NCBI GenBank assembly: GCA_964653285.1
Contig: CAZZEX010000042.1
Coordinates: forward strand, 1 to 37,034
DNA length: 37,034 bases
Direction: 5' to 3'
From: CAZZEX01 sp964653285
GTDB lineage: Bacteria; Chloroflexota; Anaerolineae; B4-G1
Part shown: positions 6,274 to 15,033 of the stretch, piece by piece
Position numbering within the stretch: position 1 is the stretch's first letter
Layout of the letters: each line of letters starts with the position of its first letter
Made by a program: the position numbers and the translations under genes
The notes under the pieces: generated by a model
What the model was told of the DNA's origin: nothing
Seen by the model: only the letters and a program-made list of their open reading frames with translations
The model's database searches: none

Positions 6274-8184
6274 GTGTCCCGGCGAGAAGAGTATTCATTG
6301 CTTCTGGTCCTGTTGGTGCTGGCCTTCGGCGTGAGAGTTTATCATCTGGAGGGACACGATATCTGGGGGGACGAGGCGTATAGTATCACCGTCGCCAGAT
6401 GGCCCCTCTCACAGATGGTGACGGGAAGCGTAGACACGCATCCTCCTCTCCATTACGTGCTCCTCTCCTTTATGATGCGCCTGGCGGGAAGAACGCCTTT
6501 CGCCGTCCGTTTCCTCTCGGTGGTGAGCGGCACACTGGTTGTGCCTCTCCTCTACCGGTTGGGTAAGGGGGTGGGTGGGAAGACAGTTGGATTGTGGGCC
6601 GCTGCTGTCGGCACCGTCTCCCCTTTCCTGGTCTATTATGCCCAGGAAGCACGCATGTACGGGCTGTCGCTGGTCGGGGCAACTGGATCGCTGGTCACCT
6701 TTGTACTCCTGGATAGGAAGCAGCACACCGGGCAAGCCCCTCCACGGGTACTATGGGGACTGTACGGGCTGAGCTCGCTGATCGCCGTTTACAGCCACTA
6801 TTATGCCTTCGCCGTGTTGCTGGCCGAGGGGGCATTCGCGGTGGGAACGGCCCTGGGAACGGGGGGGCGGAGGGGCCGGCGGCTTCGCCGTCTGGGGCCT
6901 TGGCTGGCCACCTGGGGGGCGATGGCGTCGGGCTTCGCTCCCTGGCTTCTGGCGCATCGCCACTTCCTGGAGGGCAAAGCCAGTGCCCGCTTTGAGGAGT
7001 GGACGCTGGCAAAGTTCGTTGAGATCAGCGAGCGCACTCTAATCGCCTGCGGGATCGGGACGACCGTCTCGGCCGCGGAACGTTGGTGGGGTTGGGGGAT
7101 AATCGGTCTGGCCCTGGGGGGACTGGTGGGACTGGCCATCCGACCGGAGGGACGGAGACGTGCGCTCTTGCTGGCCCTGGTCTCTGCGACCGGCATTCTC
7201 TTCGCCTGGGCGATAAACCCGGTGATGCCGTTTTTCTGGGAACGCTACCTGCTGGCGTGTGCGCCCCCGTTCCTGGTGCTGGTGGCAGCAGGGCTCGCGG
7301 CCCTGGGGCGTCTCTGGCGGCCGGCGCCGATCCTGGGAACGGCCTTCGTCTTGACGGCGAGTGTCCTCTCGCTGCAGCACTATTATTTTGACCCGGCCTA
7401 CGCCAAGGGAGGATACGGCCACCTGATGGCCGATCTCTCGGCCAGTGCCCAGGAGGGAGACCTGATCCTGCTGAACAACCCCCTTCAGGCTTCTCTGTTC
7501 GATTACTACTGCCCTGAGGGGCTGCCGGCCGAGTGCTTGCCCCGGGATGCCCTCCTGACAGACGAGGGGAGCGACCAGTTGCTGCAGCGGCTAACACGCG
7601 CGTACCGGCGGGTCTGGCTGGTGGAATTTGGCAATTCCCAGGAGTACGATCCGAACCATCGTGCCCGGTCCTGGCTGGGGCGCCACGGAAGTTGGGGATT
7701 CTACCAGAGCTATCCGGGGGCCAGTCTCTCTCTCTTTACACTCGCCGCCGCCACCGAGGCCCAGTACTCCTTAACGGTCAACCTGGGAGGGGAGATCATG
7801 TTAGTGGGATATAGCCTGGGGGCGACGGCGGCCCGTCCTGGTGAGCCTGTCCTGTTGACTCTCTACTGGCAGGCGATAGGGCCTATCACCCACCCATACA
7901 CGGTCTTCACCCATCTTCTGGACGCTCACGCCCAGGTGCGGGCCCAGATGGATGGCCAGCCTGTAGGGGGAACCCGTCCCACCACCACCTGGAAGCCCGG
8001 AGAGGTGATCCACGACAACTATGCCCTCCTTCTCCCGGAGGATCTGGCTTCAGGGAGCTACGAGCTGGAGGTGGGGATGTACCTCTGGCCGGAGATGACC
8101 CGGCTTCCTGTGTTGGGGGAGGATGGGCAAACGCTAGGGGATCGGGTGTTGCTGGGAACGGTGGAAGTAGGGAGTAGGGAGTAG
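6274..8184 (+). CDS. GT39-family (ArnT/PMT-like) membrane glycosyltransferase
   Basis: A polytopic membrane enzyme that would transfer a sugar from a polyprenyl-phosphate donor to an acceptor outside the membrane. The first transmembrane helix is followed by WGDEAYS (Asp33, Glu34) and then DTHPPLHY (Asp54 to His60), the two acidic loop motifs of the family, and YAQEARMYGL in the third loop. About ten further hydrophobic segments run to residue 380. The last 140 residues are a soluble beta-rich domain (LVGYSLGATAARPGEPVLLTLYW) that I associate with Chloroflexota members. The start is GTG at 6274; no strong ribosome site is seen. The acceptor is unknown: envelope glycolipid or glycoprotein is likely. 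Copies of a 7-base repeat (TAGGGAG) follow the stop. Confidence 0.85.
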   Translation: MSRREEYSLLLVLLVLAFGVRVYHLEGHDIWGDEAYSITVARWPLSQMVTGSVDTHPPLHYVLLSFMMRLAGRTPFAVRFLSVVSGTLVVPLLYRLGKGVGGKTVGLWAAAVGTVSPFLVYYAQEARMYGLSLVGATGSLVTFVLLDRKQHTGQAPPRVLWGLYGLSSLIAVYSHYYAFAVLLAEGAFAVGTALGTGGRRGRRLRRLGPWLATWGAMASGFAPWLLAHRHFLEGKASARFEEWTLAKFVEISERTLIACGIGTTVSAAERWWGWGIIGLALGGLVGLAIRPEGRRRALLLALVSATGILFAWAINPVMPFFWERYLLACAPPFLVLVAAGLAALGRLWRPAPILGTAFVLTASVLSLQHYYFDPAYAKGGYGHLMADLSASAQEGDLILLNNPLQASLFDYYCPEGLPAECLPRDALLTDEGSDQLLQRLTRAYRRVWLVEFGNSQEYDPNHRARSWLGRHGSWGFYQSYPGASLSLFTLAAATEAQYSLTVNLGGEIMLVGYSLGATAARPGEPVLLTLYWQAIGPITHPYTVFTHLLDAHAQVRAQMDGQPVGGTRPTTTWKPGEVIHDNYALLLPEDLASGSYELEVGMYLWPEMTRLPVLGEDGQTLGDRVLLGTVEVGSRE

Positions 8185-8207
8185 GGAGTAGGGAATATTT
8201 AACAGTA

Positions 8208-8231
8208 GCCCCGGCACCTCTGCGCCGGGGC
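8208..8231. terminator. Hairpin between convergent genes
   Basis: GCCCCGGC (8208-8215) pairs with GCCGGGGC (8224-8231) around an 8-base loop. It lies between the ends of two convergent genes (8184 and 8244). The T-tract is weak on either strand, so it may be a bidirectional but imperfect stop. Confidence 0.55.
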
Positions 8232-8243
8232 CTTGTACTGCTA

Positions 8244-9287
8244 CTACCCACCCAACCCCTTCAGCCGGGCCTCCCACTTGGCGTACAGTCTGTTGTAAGT
8301 CTCCTCGCTGATCTCGCCCTCGGCCAGCCGCACGTCCAGGTTGTCCAGCGTGGCCTGAATCTCCGCGGCCGTCTTGGGAGCGGCAGGAGCCGCCGGGGCT
8401 GCCGGGGCCGCTGGTGCCGGTTGTTGGGCTGGCTGCTGCATGCTCTGCGTCATCATCTGCGCCATCGCTGCGCCCATGCCCACACCCGCGCCCAGACCCA
8501 CGCCCGCACCGGCGAGGCCGCCACCACCGGGCTGCTGAGCCGCGTCGCGCATCGCCCGCGCCGCCTGGAATTGCATATAGGCGTTCATATCACCCAGTGC
8601 GCCCATCGAAGCCCGCTCATCAATCGCCTTAGCCGTCTCCTCGGTCGGCCCGACGTACTCGACATAGACCGACGTCAGGTTGACCCCCCGGGCGGCGAAG
8701 TCCTCGGCCGCCTTGGCCCGCACCCCCATCGTTAGTTCTTCCGCCATCCCGGCCAATTCGAGGACCGACTTGCCCATCTCGCCGACCAGGTCGGTCAGTT
8801 TGGTCAGGATCATGGAGCGAAGGAAGCCCTGAATATCAGACGTGCGATAGATGCCTTGCGTGCCAACGAGCTTGTTGACGAATAGTTGTGGGTCCACGAT
8901 CTGCAATCCGTAGGAGCCACGTGCCTGCACGCGAGCCATACCCAACTCCGGATCCTTGATCGTGATTGGTGTCGGCGTTCCCCACTTCAGGTCCGTGAAC
9001 TCACGTAGGCTGATGAAGTAGACCTCGGCCTTGAAAGGAGTCTCGCCAGAGAACGCCTTGCCGACCAAATCCACCAGCAATGGGATGTTGGCGGTGGTGA
9101 TGGTGTGGGGACCTGGGCCGAACATGTCCAGCGCCCGACCGTTGCGGAAGAAGACCGCCGCCTGGCTCTCGCGGACGATTACCTGTGAGCCGATGCGGAA
9201 GTCGCCTGACCCTCGTTCGGGGATGCGGTGCACCATCTCTGTGCCAGCCTCGTCCACAAACTGCACAATATCGAAAATTCGTGCCAT
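8244..9287 (-). CDS. SPFH-domain protein with C-terminal SHOCT-like tail
   Basis: The N-terminal 230 residues match the SPFH/virion-core (YdjI-like) family: VIVRESQAAVFFRNGRALD, then GPGPHTITTANIPLL, and an SPFH helix rich in Ala and Glu that includes YVEYVGPTEETAKAIDERAS. A Gly/Ala-rich stretch (AGAGVGLGAGVGMGA), a Gln/Pro/Ala linker of repeated PAAPAA units, and a short amphipathic end (LAEGEISEETYNRLYAKW) resembling the SHOCT oligomerisation motif follow. SPFH proteins assemble on or near membranes and scaffold other proteins. Start ATG 9287 has AGGAGGTAAAG before it. The two leftward genes upstream (9888 and 10567) probably share its transcript and supply zinc-ribbon and coiled-coil partners. 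Confidence 0.85.
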   Translation of the reverse strand: MARIFDIVQFVDEAGTEMVHRIPERGSGDFRIGSQVIVRESQAAVFFRNGRALDMFGPGPHTITTANIPLLVDLVGKAFSGETPFKAEVYFISLREFTDLKWGTPTPITIKDPELGMARVQARGSYGLQIVDPQLFVNKLVGTQGIYRTSDIQGFLRSMILTKLTDLVGEMGKSVLELAGMAEELTMGVRAKAAEDFAARGVNLTSVYVEYVGPTEETAKAIDERASMGALGDMNAYMQFQAARAMRDAAQQPGGGGLAGAGVGLGAGVGMGAAMAQMMTQSMQQPAQQPAPAAPAAPAAPAAPKTAAEIQATLDNLDVRLAEGEISEETYNRLYAKWEARLKGLGG

Positions 9288-9322
9288 CGTGCTTTACCTC
9301 CTCAATCTGATGTTAGATATCC

Positions 9323-9356
9323 AGAAACCAGGTTTTTCGGAAAAAACCCTGTTTCT
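9323..9356. repeat. REP-like hairpin AGAAACCAGGTTTTT, copy 1
   Basis: AGAAACCaGGTTTTT is followed by CGG and then AAAAAACCcTGTTTCT, giving an imperfect palindrome of 34 bases. A second copy lies at 16581-16613. It sits between two leftward genes and its T-rich arm could also terminate transcription. Copies of this motif are dispersed, intergenic and non-coding here. Confidence 0.75.
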
Positions 9357-9366
9357 CAGCCGTACC

Positions 9367-9888
9367 CTACTGGCTTCCCAGGATCAAGTGCTCGCGCTGG
9401 TCGAAGGTGCTGTTGGCCTCGCGGCAGATGTCCTGGACGATGCGGATCGTCTCCACCAGCCCCTCGCCAGTGGGAATGGCTTGCCGCAAGCGGTCGTTTG
9501 CCGCGTCCAGCCGCTCCACGTACTCGACCAACGCCGCGTCGAAGTTGTACATCTGCTCCAACTCGGCCTGGTTGACCTTGGCAGCATCGAACAGGCCAGA
9601 GTAGCCGTAACTGGCGAAGCGGATGCGGTCAATGAAGGTCTGGAGTTGCGTCACGGCGCTGCCGACATCGTCCACCAGGTCTATCTGGCCGTGATTGATC
9701 AAGTCCTTCTGCGCCACATCAAGCCGCCGGCGTTGATTGGCCAACTTCTCGGCCAGCGTCTGGCGCAGGAGTTGATCGGCCTTGCGCCGCGTCTGGCGCT
9801 CCTGGTATCCGCTCCAGCCGGGGATGAAGTCGGTCAATTTCTCCAGTCCCGTGCGGCCCTCCTTTACTTTCTCGTAGATGTCTCCCAT
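9367..9888 (-). CDS. Conserved-looking coiled-coil protein next to SPFH gene
   Basis: 173 residues, soluble, mostly helical. A basic segment QERQTRRKADQLLRQTLAEK is followed by a long heptad-like stretch and by IRFASYGYSGLFDAAKVNQ, a Gly/aromatic turn. I do not recognise a named family. Start ATG 9888 is supported by AAGGAGGAAT upstream. It lies between a zinc-ribbon membrane protein and an SPFH scaffold in the same direction, so I infer an accessory or membrane-stress subunit of that group. The 150 bases to the next gene show no hairpin or promoter that I can support. Confidence 0.65.
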   Translation of the reverse strand: MGDIYEKVKEGRTGLEKLTDFIPGWSGYQERQTRRKADQLLRQTLAEKLANQRRRLDVAQKDLINHGQIDLVDDVGSAVTQLQTFIDRIRFASYGYSGLFDAAKVNQAELEQMYNFDAALVEYVERLDAANDRLRQAIPTGEGLVETIRIVQDICREANSTFDQREHLILGSQ

Positions 9889-10045
9889 TATACATTCCTC
9901 CTTATACTCTTGGGGTGACCAGTCTTCCGGTCAATCTTCTGGACACTGGCAATTTTGCCCGTAGCGCGGTTCTTTACTTCGGCATCAGGTGCCCGACATC
10001 GCCTGACTACATATACGCAACCGTCTTGTGCCCGGTTTCACCTCC

Positions 10046-10567
10046 TTAGCCCGTCAAGAATATCTCCGCCCCGCAGAAGGGGCACTGGACCACGCCCTTA
10101 CCGACCAGTTCCAGTTCACCGCCGCAACTGGGACACTTGTTGCCGCGCAATTGGGCCGCGTCGCGGGAGATGAGCAGCCCATCGTCCCAGTTGATGTAGC
10201 CAGCGAAGAGCCCCTTGTGCACCAGGTCGTAGACCCAGGCTTTGACCTGATCGCGGCTGGCGTCCAGTTCCAGCGCCACGTCGGAGATATTGACCTGGCC
10301 CTGGGCCTGCACCATCCCCAGCAGTTTGCGCTCCTTCTCGACCTCGGCGAATTCGGCTGCCTCCCGCTGGCCTTTGATGAACAGAAAGACACCCACGCCA
10401 ACAAGAGGAGCAGCGACAATGAACGCCAGCACTAACCCCAGCACTGGGGCGGCGAGACCATCGTAGCTACCCGAGGCGTAGCCTACACCAAGCCACGACA
10501 TACTCAGCAGGCAGATGCCTACGCCAACAACAATAAGAATAAGTCCAATGATCTTGCCTGTGTTCAT
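10046..10567 (-). CDS. Two-TM protein with winged-helix and zinc-ribbon domains
   Basis: The N-terminus has two transmembrane segments (IIGLILIVVGVGICLLSM and VLGLVLAFIVAAPLVGVGVF), then an acidic/basic linker, a winged-helix-like domain (LLGMVQAQGQVNISDVALEL, DQVKAWVYDLVHKGLFAGY) of the type that recurs in PCI-like membrane proteins, and a C-terminal zinc ribbon with CPSCGGE and CPFCGAE pairs. I start it at ATG 10567 because the membrane segment begins directly there and AGGAG stands 11 bases upstream; the open frame continues to 10603 without support. It is the first gene of the leftward group with the coiled-coil and SPFH proteins. Role not known; a membrane scaffold or sensor is inferred. 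Confidence 0.72.
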   Translation of the reverse strand: MNTGKIIGLILIVVGVGICLLSMSWLGVGYASGSYDGLAAPVLGLVLAFIVAAPLVGVGVFLFIKGQREAAEFAEVEKERKLLGMVQAQGQVNISDVALELDASRDQVKAWVYDLVHKGLFAGYINWDDGLLISRDAAQLRGNKCPSCGGELELVGKGVVQCPFCGAEIFLTG

Positions 10568-10644
10568 ATTATGTGCTCTCCTCATTCTCCCCCTTGGCTT
10601 CACCCATGGCGCGCAGGCATCTTTCGGGCACTACGCTACCCCGG

Positions 10645-11040
10645 TTACGATACGGCAGTCCCCGCTTGGAGCTTTCCGATGAGTTTCCTAACTTGCCTCA
10701 ATGAGCTACGAATGTCGTCCTCTGTTAAACCGGTCTCTGTGACGAACGGATAACGCTCCACAAAGTAGAACCCTGTGACCTTCTGACACACCGAACGGAA
10801 TTGTTCTAAGGAAGGATCGTAAGCCAATGCCACATTCAGCAGGGCTTCCAGGTCATGAACGCGCTCAAGCTCCCATCCCTTGGATAGGAGAAAGGCCTTG
10901 AGAAACTTTTCCACTGCTTGCTGGAGGAAGACCCCGGCTGCCCCAGCATCTTGAACGTTCAAGGGATGCCCTACTCGCTCAAGATCCTTTGCAGCAATGC
11001 GAAGCCAATCAGCAGGGTAACGCGACTCTTCACGCGGCAT
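10645..11040 (-). CDS. HEPN-domain protein of an MNT-HEPN toxin-antitoxin pair
   Basis: 131 residues. The pattern DWLRIAAKDLERVG, FLQQAVEKFLKAFLLSKGW and then VHDLEALL fits the HEPN family linked to minimal nucleotidyltransferases. HEPN proteins are RNA-cleaving toxins kept in check by AMPylation from the partner. The strict Rx4-6H motif is not clear here: His62 follows Arg60 closely, as in many members of this subgroup. I use the ATG at 11040, which overlaps the end of the upstream MNT gene by 11 bases, typical for these modules; a longer frame to 11085 is less likely. The locus sits between unrelated envelope genes, which suggests insertion as a unit. Confidence 0.82.
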   Translation of the reverse strand: MPREESRYPADWLRIAAKDLERVGHPLNVQDAGAAGVFLQQAVEKFLKAFLLSKGWELERVHDLEALLNVALAYDPSLEQFRSVCQKVTGFYFVERYPFVTETGLTEDDIRSSLRQVRKLIGKLQAGTAVS

Positions 11041-11362
11041 ACAGGACTTTTCCCTTTTCCACAATCTCTGCCACGAACTGATCACCGATAGCCAATCGTC
11101 TTGACACTTCTTGAGGTGTAAGTACGAGTGTTTCCAGAGAAACCGTGCGTTTGGGGTCAGACAGAAGGCGGCGCACAGTCACCCAGCGGTCAATAAATCG
11201 TTCCGGTGTCTCCTTGACAATGAGCAGGTCAATGTCACTATCTGGTCGTGGGCTCCCATAAGCATACGAACCAAAGAGAACCACCTTTTGTGGGGCATAA
11301 CCAACAAGGAGTTTTTCCAGGATGTCCTGGACGATCTCCTGCACTTCCCTTGACGTCGCCAT
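11030..11362 (-). CDS. MNT-family minimal nucleotidyltransferase antitoxin
   Basis: 110 residues. The signature VVLFGSYAYGS (Gly31, Ser32) and DSDIDLLIV (Asp43, Asp45) is the GSx10DxD motif that binds NTP and two metals. The remainder (RWVTVRRLLSD, SLETLVLTPQEV) fits the family. In characterised pairs this enzyme AMPylates the HEPN toxin on a tyrosine. It precedes and overlaps the HEPN gene, so both are made from one message. Start ATG 11362 has only a weak ribosome site (GAGGGTC). Confidence 0.88.
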   Translation of the reverse strand: MATSREVQEIVQDILEKLLVGYAPQKVVLFGSYAYGSPRPDSDIDLLIVKETPERFIDRWVTVRRLLSDPKRTVSLETLVLTPQEVSRRLAIGDQFVAEIVEKGKVLYAA

Positions 11363-11404
11363 CTAACTGACCCTCCATACCCTCGAAACGAACATTGCAA
11401 CGGT

Positions 11405-13270
11405 CTACCCGAATCCCCCTCCACCGCCGCCACCGCCGCCACCGCCGCCACCGCCGCCACCGCCGCCACCGCCGCCGGAGAAACCCCCACCACCCCCTGA
11501 GCTGCTGGGCGCGCTGGACAGTGTGCGGCCGGCCGAGTTAAGCATAGAGGTAAGCCCATCGGACATGCCCTGCAGTCCACCCGCTAAACCGTCGGACATC
11601 TGCTGCAGCGAGGGCGCGGCACCGCCAGCCTCCGCCGTCTGGCCCAAACCCGGCGCTGGTCGCCGGCCGCTGGTGTAGGCTGGCGTCGGGATGTACCACA
11701 TCGGCATAGGTACGTAGGCTGTCTCCAGGTGCGAGAACTTGCGTACCCAACTCTTATCCAGCCCAAAGGCGACGGCGTATGGCAGGTACTTCTCGAATTG
11801 ATCAGTGGCCTGATTCAGGTCAGTGTAACGCTCGATTTCCTCCAGGTAGCGCTTGAAAGCCTTCCATCTGACAGACTGCTCAGCCCCCTTGCGTGTCTTG
11901 GCCGGCATCACCTGCCCCGCGATGATCATCCCAATGGCCGTGATGCCTATCCCAATGGCCGGGCAGATGGTCATCCCGGTGTACTCCGACAGGGCGATGA
12001 ACGAGCATATACCGCCGACGAAGGTCACCACCAGCAGCCCAATCCCCAGGCCGGTATACCGCTTGCGGATTTTGTTGGGGCTGGCCTGGAAGTAGCCGCG
12101 CTTGACCGTTTCCTTGTAGAGATGGTCCTCAATCCTGGGGATAGCAGTGTAGAACTTTTCGCGCAGGGAGGACATACGTCGCTCTGTGCGTCTACCGAAC
12201 ACCCGCTTCAGCAGCGTCCGTTCGTAGGGCAGTAAGTCGTCGGTGGGTTTTTCGGTGCGGCGGAAGGTAAAGTCAAAGTCAGCGCCGAAGAAGCCAGACT
12301 TTTGCTCCTCTTTGATGGTGAGGTACCCGCGCCGCGCCAGGTCCACCAGCGTGGCGATGATGTCCTCCATATCGGCTTTCTCGTCTACCAGCGTGCCGGC
12401 CACAGCGGGCGGGTCGTCGGCTGGGGGCTCGGTCAGATAGGATGCCGGGAGGGCAACCTTGGGGTCGCGCCCCCGCAGGTACCACATTAGCAAAAGCAGA
12501 AGCGGGCCACCGATTAGCAGCAACGCCCCAAGCAACCCTAACCCTATATCAGCCACCGGCTTGTAGCGATCCTCCCACTCGGCCTTGCGGTCGTAGGCTG
12601 CCTGCCAGCCGGGTTGGGTGCCCTGCACGATGCCGTGAGGGAACTGCACACGCGCCTCGAACTCCTGGCCCGGATCGATCGTCTCCTGGGCCGTGAAGAC
12701 GACGGTGCTGTCTCCCTGGCCCCTTATCGCCGCCTCAGTACTGTAGGCAGCCACGGGATTGGCCGTCGCCCCCTCCGGCAGGTAAACCGTGACGGTGGAT
12801 TTGTAGACGGGGAAGTCCCGGTCGGCGTAGACCGCCTTCCAGTACAGTTGGTCGCCGCCCTCATAATAGCGCAGGCCCCCCTGGACGGTGTAACGGAGAA
12901 TGAAGGTATGGGAAGAGTTGGAGGTATAGGGAAAGTACCACTTGATGGTGAAGTCCCCCTCGTCCACGGAGGTGTGGAAAGTATATTCGTCGCCGTAGCC
13001 CTGCTCATACTGCCGGTTGCCCTCCCATACCTCCACGTCGGTGATGCCCTCCAGCCGGTCCATCGGGATATTGCGGTAGCCGTAGTGGAATTCTCCGCTG
13101 GTGAAGGTGATCTCCTGTATCTCCTCGACGACGAATTCGCCGTTGGGCAGGACGGTGATGTTCACGTCAAAGCGTTCCCAGTAGAGGGACTTGCTTTGAG
13201 CGCGGGCCACCCCGGTCAAGGCCAACGCTATCACCAGGGTCAGCAGTAAGGTCCAACGGAAGCGTCTCAT
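11405..13270 (-). CDS. DUF2207 secreted/membrane protein with poly-Gly tail
   Basis: A cleavable signal peptide begins MRRFRWTLLLTLVIALAL and ends near AQS; then a beta-rich domain (WERFDVNITVLPNGEFVVEE, YGYRNIPMD) of DUF2207 follows, a transmembrane segment after residue 245 (GLLGALLLIGGPLLLLLMWY), the cytoplasmic winged-helix part (ATLVDLARRGYLTIKEE), and a second pair of hydrophobic segments near residue 410. The extreme C-terminus is nearly pure glycine, a usual trait of this family, encoded by a run of CCACCGCCG units at about 11415-11480. I start at ATG 13270 because AAGGAG lies 9 bases upstream and a TATAAT (13308-13313, minus strand) stands 37 bases upstream. Function unknown. Confidence 0.85.
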   Translation of the reverse strand: MRRFRWTLLLTLVIALALTGVARAQSKSLYWERFDVNITVLPNGEFVVEEIQEITFTSGEFHYGYRNIPMDRLEGITDVEVWEGNRQYEQGYGDEYTFHTSVDEGDFTIKWYFPYTSNSSHTFILRYTVQGGLRYYEGGDQLYWKAVYADRDFPVYKSTVTVYLPEGATANPVAAYSTEAAIRGQGDSTVVFTAQETIDPGQEFEARVQFPHGIVQGTQPGWQAAYDRKAEWEDRYKPVADIGLGLLGALLLIGGPLLLLLMWYLRGRDPKVALPASYLTEPPADDPPAVAGTLVDEKADMEDIIATLVDLARRGYLTIKEEQKSGFFGADFDFTFRRTEKPTDDLLPYERTLLKRVFGRRTERRMSSLREKFYTAIPRIEDHLYKETVKRGYFQASPNKIRKRYTGLGIGLLVVTFVGGICSFIALSEYTGMTICPAIGIGITAIGMIIAGQVMPAKTRKGAEQSVRWKAFKRYLEEIERYTDLNQATDQFEKYLPYAVAFGLDKSWVRKFSHLETAYVPMPMWYIPTPAYTSGRRPAPGLGQTAEAGGAAPSLQQMSDGLAGGLQGMSDGLTSMLNSAGRTLSSAPSSSGGGGGFSGGGGGGGGGGGGGGGGGGGGGFG

Positions 13271-13469
13271 AGAGGCATACTCCTTATGCTCTGGCTTTAA
13301 TGCGCCTATTATAGTATAACTCCAATGAAAAGGGAAACGCATGTACCCTGATATGTATACGTGCGCTGTTGTAACTGGGTTGCGGCTCGGTACTGTTTTC
13401 CACGCGGCGTTTAGACGGTCAGGGGCAGGAGTTTGTCGTCCGCCGGGGGGAGGCAGTTGGCCTCAAGTG

Positions 13470-13508
13470 AAACGTGAGGACAGAGGCCCATTTGGCTTAC
13501 TCACGTTT
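13470..13508 (-). terminator. Possible hairpin after glycoside hydrolase gene
   Basis: AAACGTGAG (13470-13478) pairs with CTCACGTTT (13500-13508) across a 21-base loop, 16 bases beyond the stop of the leftward glycoside hydrolase gene. There is no long T-run, so intrinsic termination is only possible. Confidence 0.35.
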
Positions 13509-13523
13509 TGCGCACAGGATACG

Positions 13524-15026
13524 TCAGGGCGTGGAGCGGAACTCGACCGGCAGGTACACGCGGTGCACCTCCGGCACGACGTGCAGCGTCAGCGGCACTA
13601 TCTGTGGCGCATCCAGCACGCCGGTCGTCGTGGCTGTCACCGAGATGATCCCCGTGAAGGTACCTGTGGTGTAGCCTGTACTGTCCACCGTCACCGTCAG
13701 CGGCGTCCCCTGGAGGCCGGTGGTGATCGCCAGCGTGGGCGTCACCTGAACCCCTATTGTCCCCGTCCCCGTAACCTGCATCCCCACCGCCACTGTTGCC
13801 GTCCAGGTGAACACACGGTAACCCGTGTTCAGCGGCACCACCACACCTGCGAGGGGGCCCGGTTCGTGCACGTCGGCCAGGAAGGTGAGGGCAGCCGGCT
13901 CAACCGCCAGTCGCGGGCCGAAGTGACCGGGGCGCTTCTCCATCGCCGCCAGCGCGTCGTAGGCCAATGTGGTCGTGTATGGGGCAGGCGGAGGGTCTAC
14001 ATCCGGATTGTAGTCGGTGTAGTCTATCTTCAATATGGAGAAATAGCGCGCAGGGTCGCACAGCCAGCCGTAGTCGTGCCAATCCAGGTTCCAGACAAAC
14101 ATCGCACCCATCCAGGGCCAGTTCTCGTCGGCGTACTGGAAGGCTCGCGTGATATAGTCGGCCTGCTGCACCTCGGACACGTCCATCCAGCCGAAGTTGT
14201 CCTCGTAGGCTGAGTCGTAGTGACACCAACCGGGGATCGCGCCGTCCCGACTCGGATCGCGCAGCCAATTGAACTCCGTGGCCCAGATAGGCTTGTGGTC
14301 CAATCCGTGCTGCTCCAGAAGGTCGCGCATCACCTCGACGCCACGGAAGGCGAAACCGTTGGAGACGCTATAGGGGTCGGTCTCTGGCGTGTAGGCGAAG
14401 CCGTAGGGGTGGTAGCCGAAAGCATCGAAGGTTTCGCCCGCGCCCAGGAGGAACATCTGGCGGGCGTACTCCCGCTCGTCCATCGCATCGCAATTGTTGC
14501 CGCTCCAGCCGTTGCAGGTGCCCTTGATGCGGCCTACCGGCGCCAACCCCCCACTGACGACGATGGCGCCTGGGTCCACCGCCTTGATGCGCTCGTAGGC
14601 TACCTGGAGCACCTGGACGTACTGGCCCGGGTCAGGCGCGGCACCACCCCAGAAACGGTCGGTGTTGGGCTCATTGCCGATTTCGTAGGCCTCGACGACC
14701 CCCAGGCCGGTTCTGGCGATTGCCTCGACGTGGTCCCCCCACTGATCAAGGTCCGTTGGCATGCCATGGCACTCAATGGCAAACAGGACCTGGTAGGGCA
14801 ACCTCTCTGCCGGCGGGTCATCCTCGTACTCCTCCCACAACTTGAGCCACTCGAGGCCCAACGGCGCGAAGAGGTCAATTTTATTCTGAGAGCGCACGTT
14901 GATGCCGTAGCCCAGGTGCGGAGGGATTTCGGCGTGCGCAGGGAGCGGCGCTGTCCCCGGCCCGCCAGTCACTGCGACCAGGGCGGCAGTCGCTCCCACA
15001 CGCATCCAGGTTCGCCAATCTCTCAT
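13524..15026 (-). CDS. Secreted clan GH-A-like glycoside hydrolase
   Basis: A signal peptide (residues 1 to about 32, ending PAHAE) precedes a TIM-barrel domain of about 340 residues. The acid/base candidate is Glu119 in EIGNEPN at the end of strand 4, and the nucleophile candidate is Glu251 in IWATEFNW at the end of strand 7, the clan GH-A arrangement. Family assignment within GH-A (GH5, GH39 or similar) is not certain. A C-terminal beta-sandwich of about 100 residues (VTVDSTGYTTGTFTGIISV) resembles a BACON-like domain, and the end HRVYLPVEFR resembles a tail motif I associate with Chloroflexota exoproteins. A tandem repeat array begins about 8 bases upstream of the start codon, so the promoter must lie beyond it. 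Confidence 0.75.
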   Translation of the reverse strand: MRDWRTWMRVGATAALVAVTGGPGTAPLPAHAEIPPHLGYGINVRSQNKIDLFAPLGLEWLKLWEEYEDDPPAERLPYQVLFAIECHGMPTDLDQWGDHVEAIARTGLGVVEAYEIGNEPNTDRFWGGAAPDPGQYVQVLQVAYERIKAVDPGAIVVSGGLAPVGRIKGTCNGWSGNNCDAMDEREYARQMFLLGAGETFDAFGYHPYGFAYTPETDPYSVSNGFAFRGVEVMRDLLEQHGLDHKPIWATEFNWLRDPSRDGAIPGWCHYDSAYEDNFGWMDVSEVQQADYITRAFQYADENWPWMGAMFVWNLDWHDYGWLCDPARYFSILKIDYTDYNPDVDPPPAPYTTTLAYDALAAMEKRPGHFGPRLAVEPAALTFLADVHEPGPLAGVVVPLNTGYRVFTWTATVAVGMQVTGTGTIGVQVTPTLAITTGLQGTPLTVTVDSTGYTTGTFTGIISVTATTTGVLDAPQIVPLTLHVVPEVHRVYLPVEFRSTP

Positions 15027-15033
15027 CGCTTCA

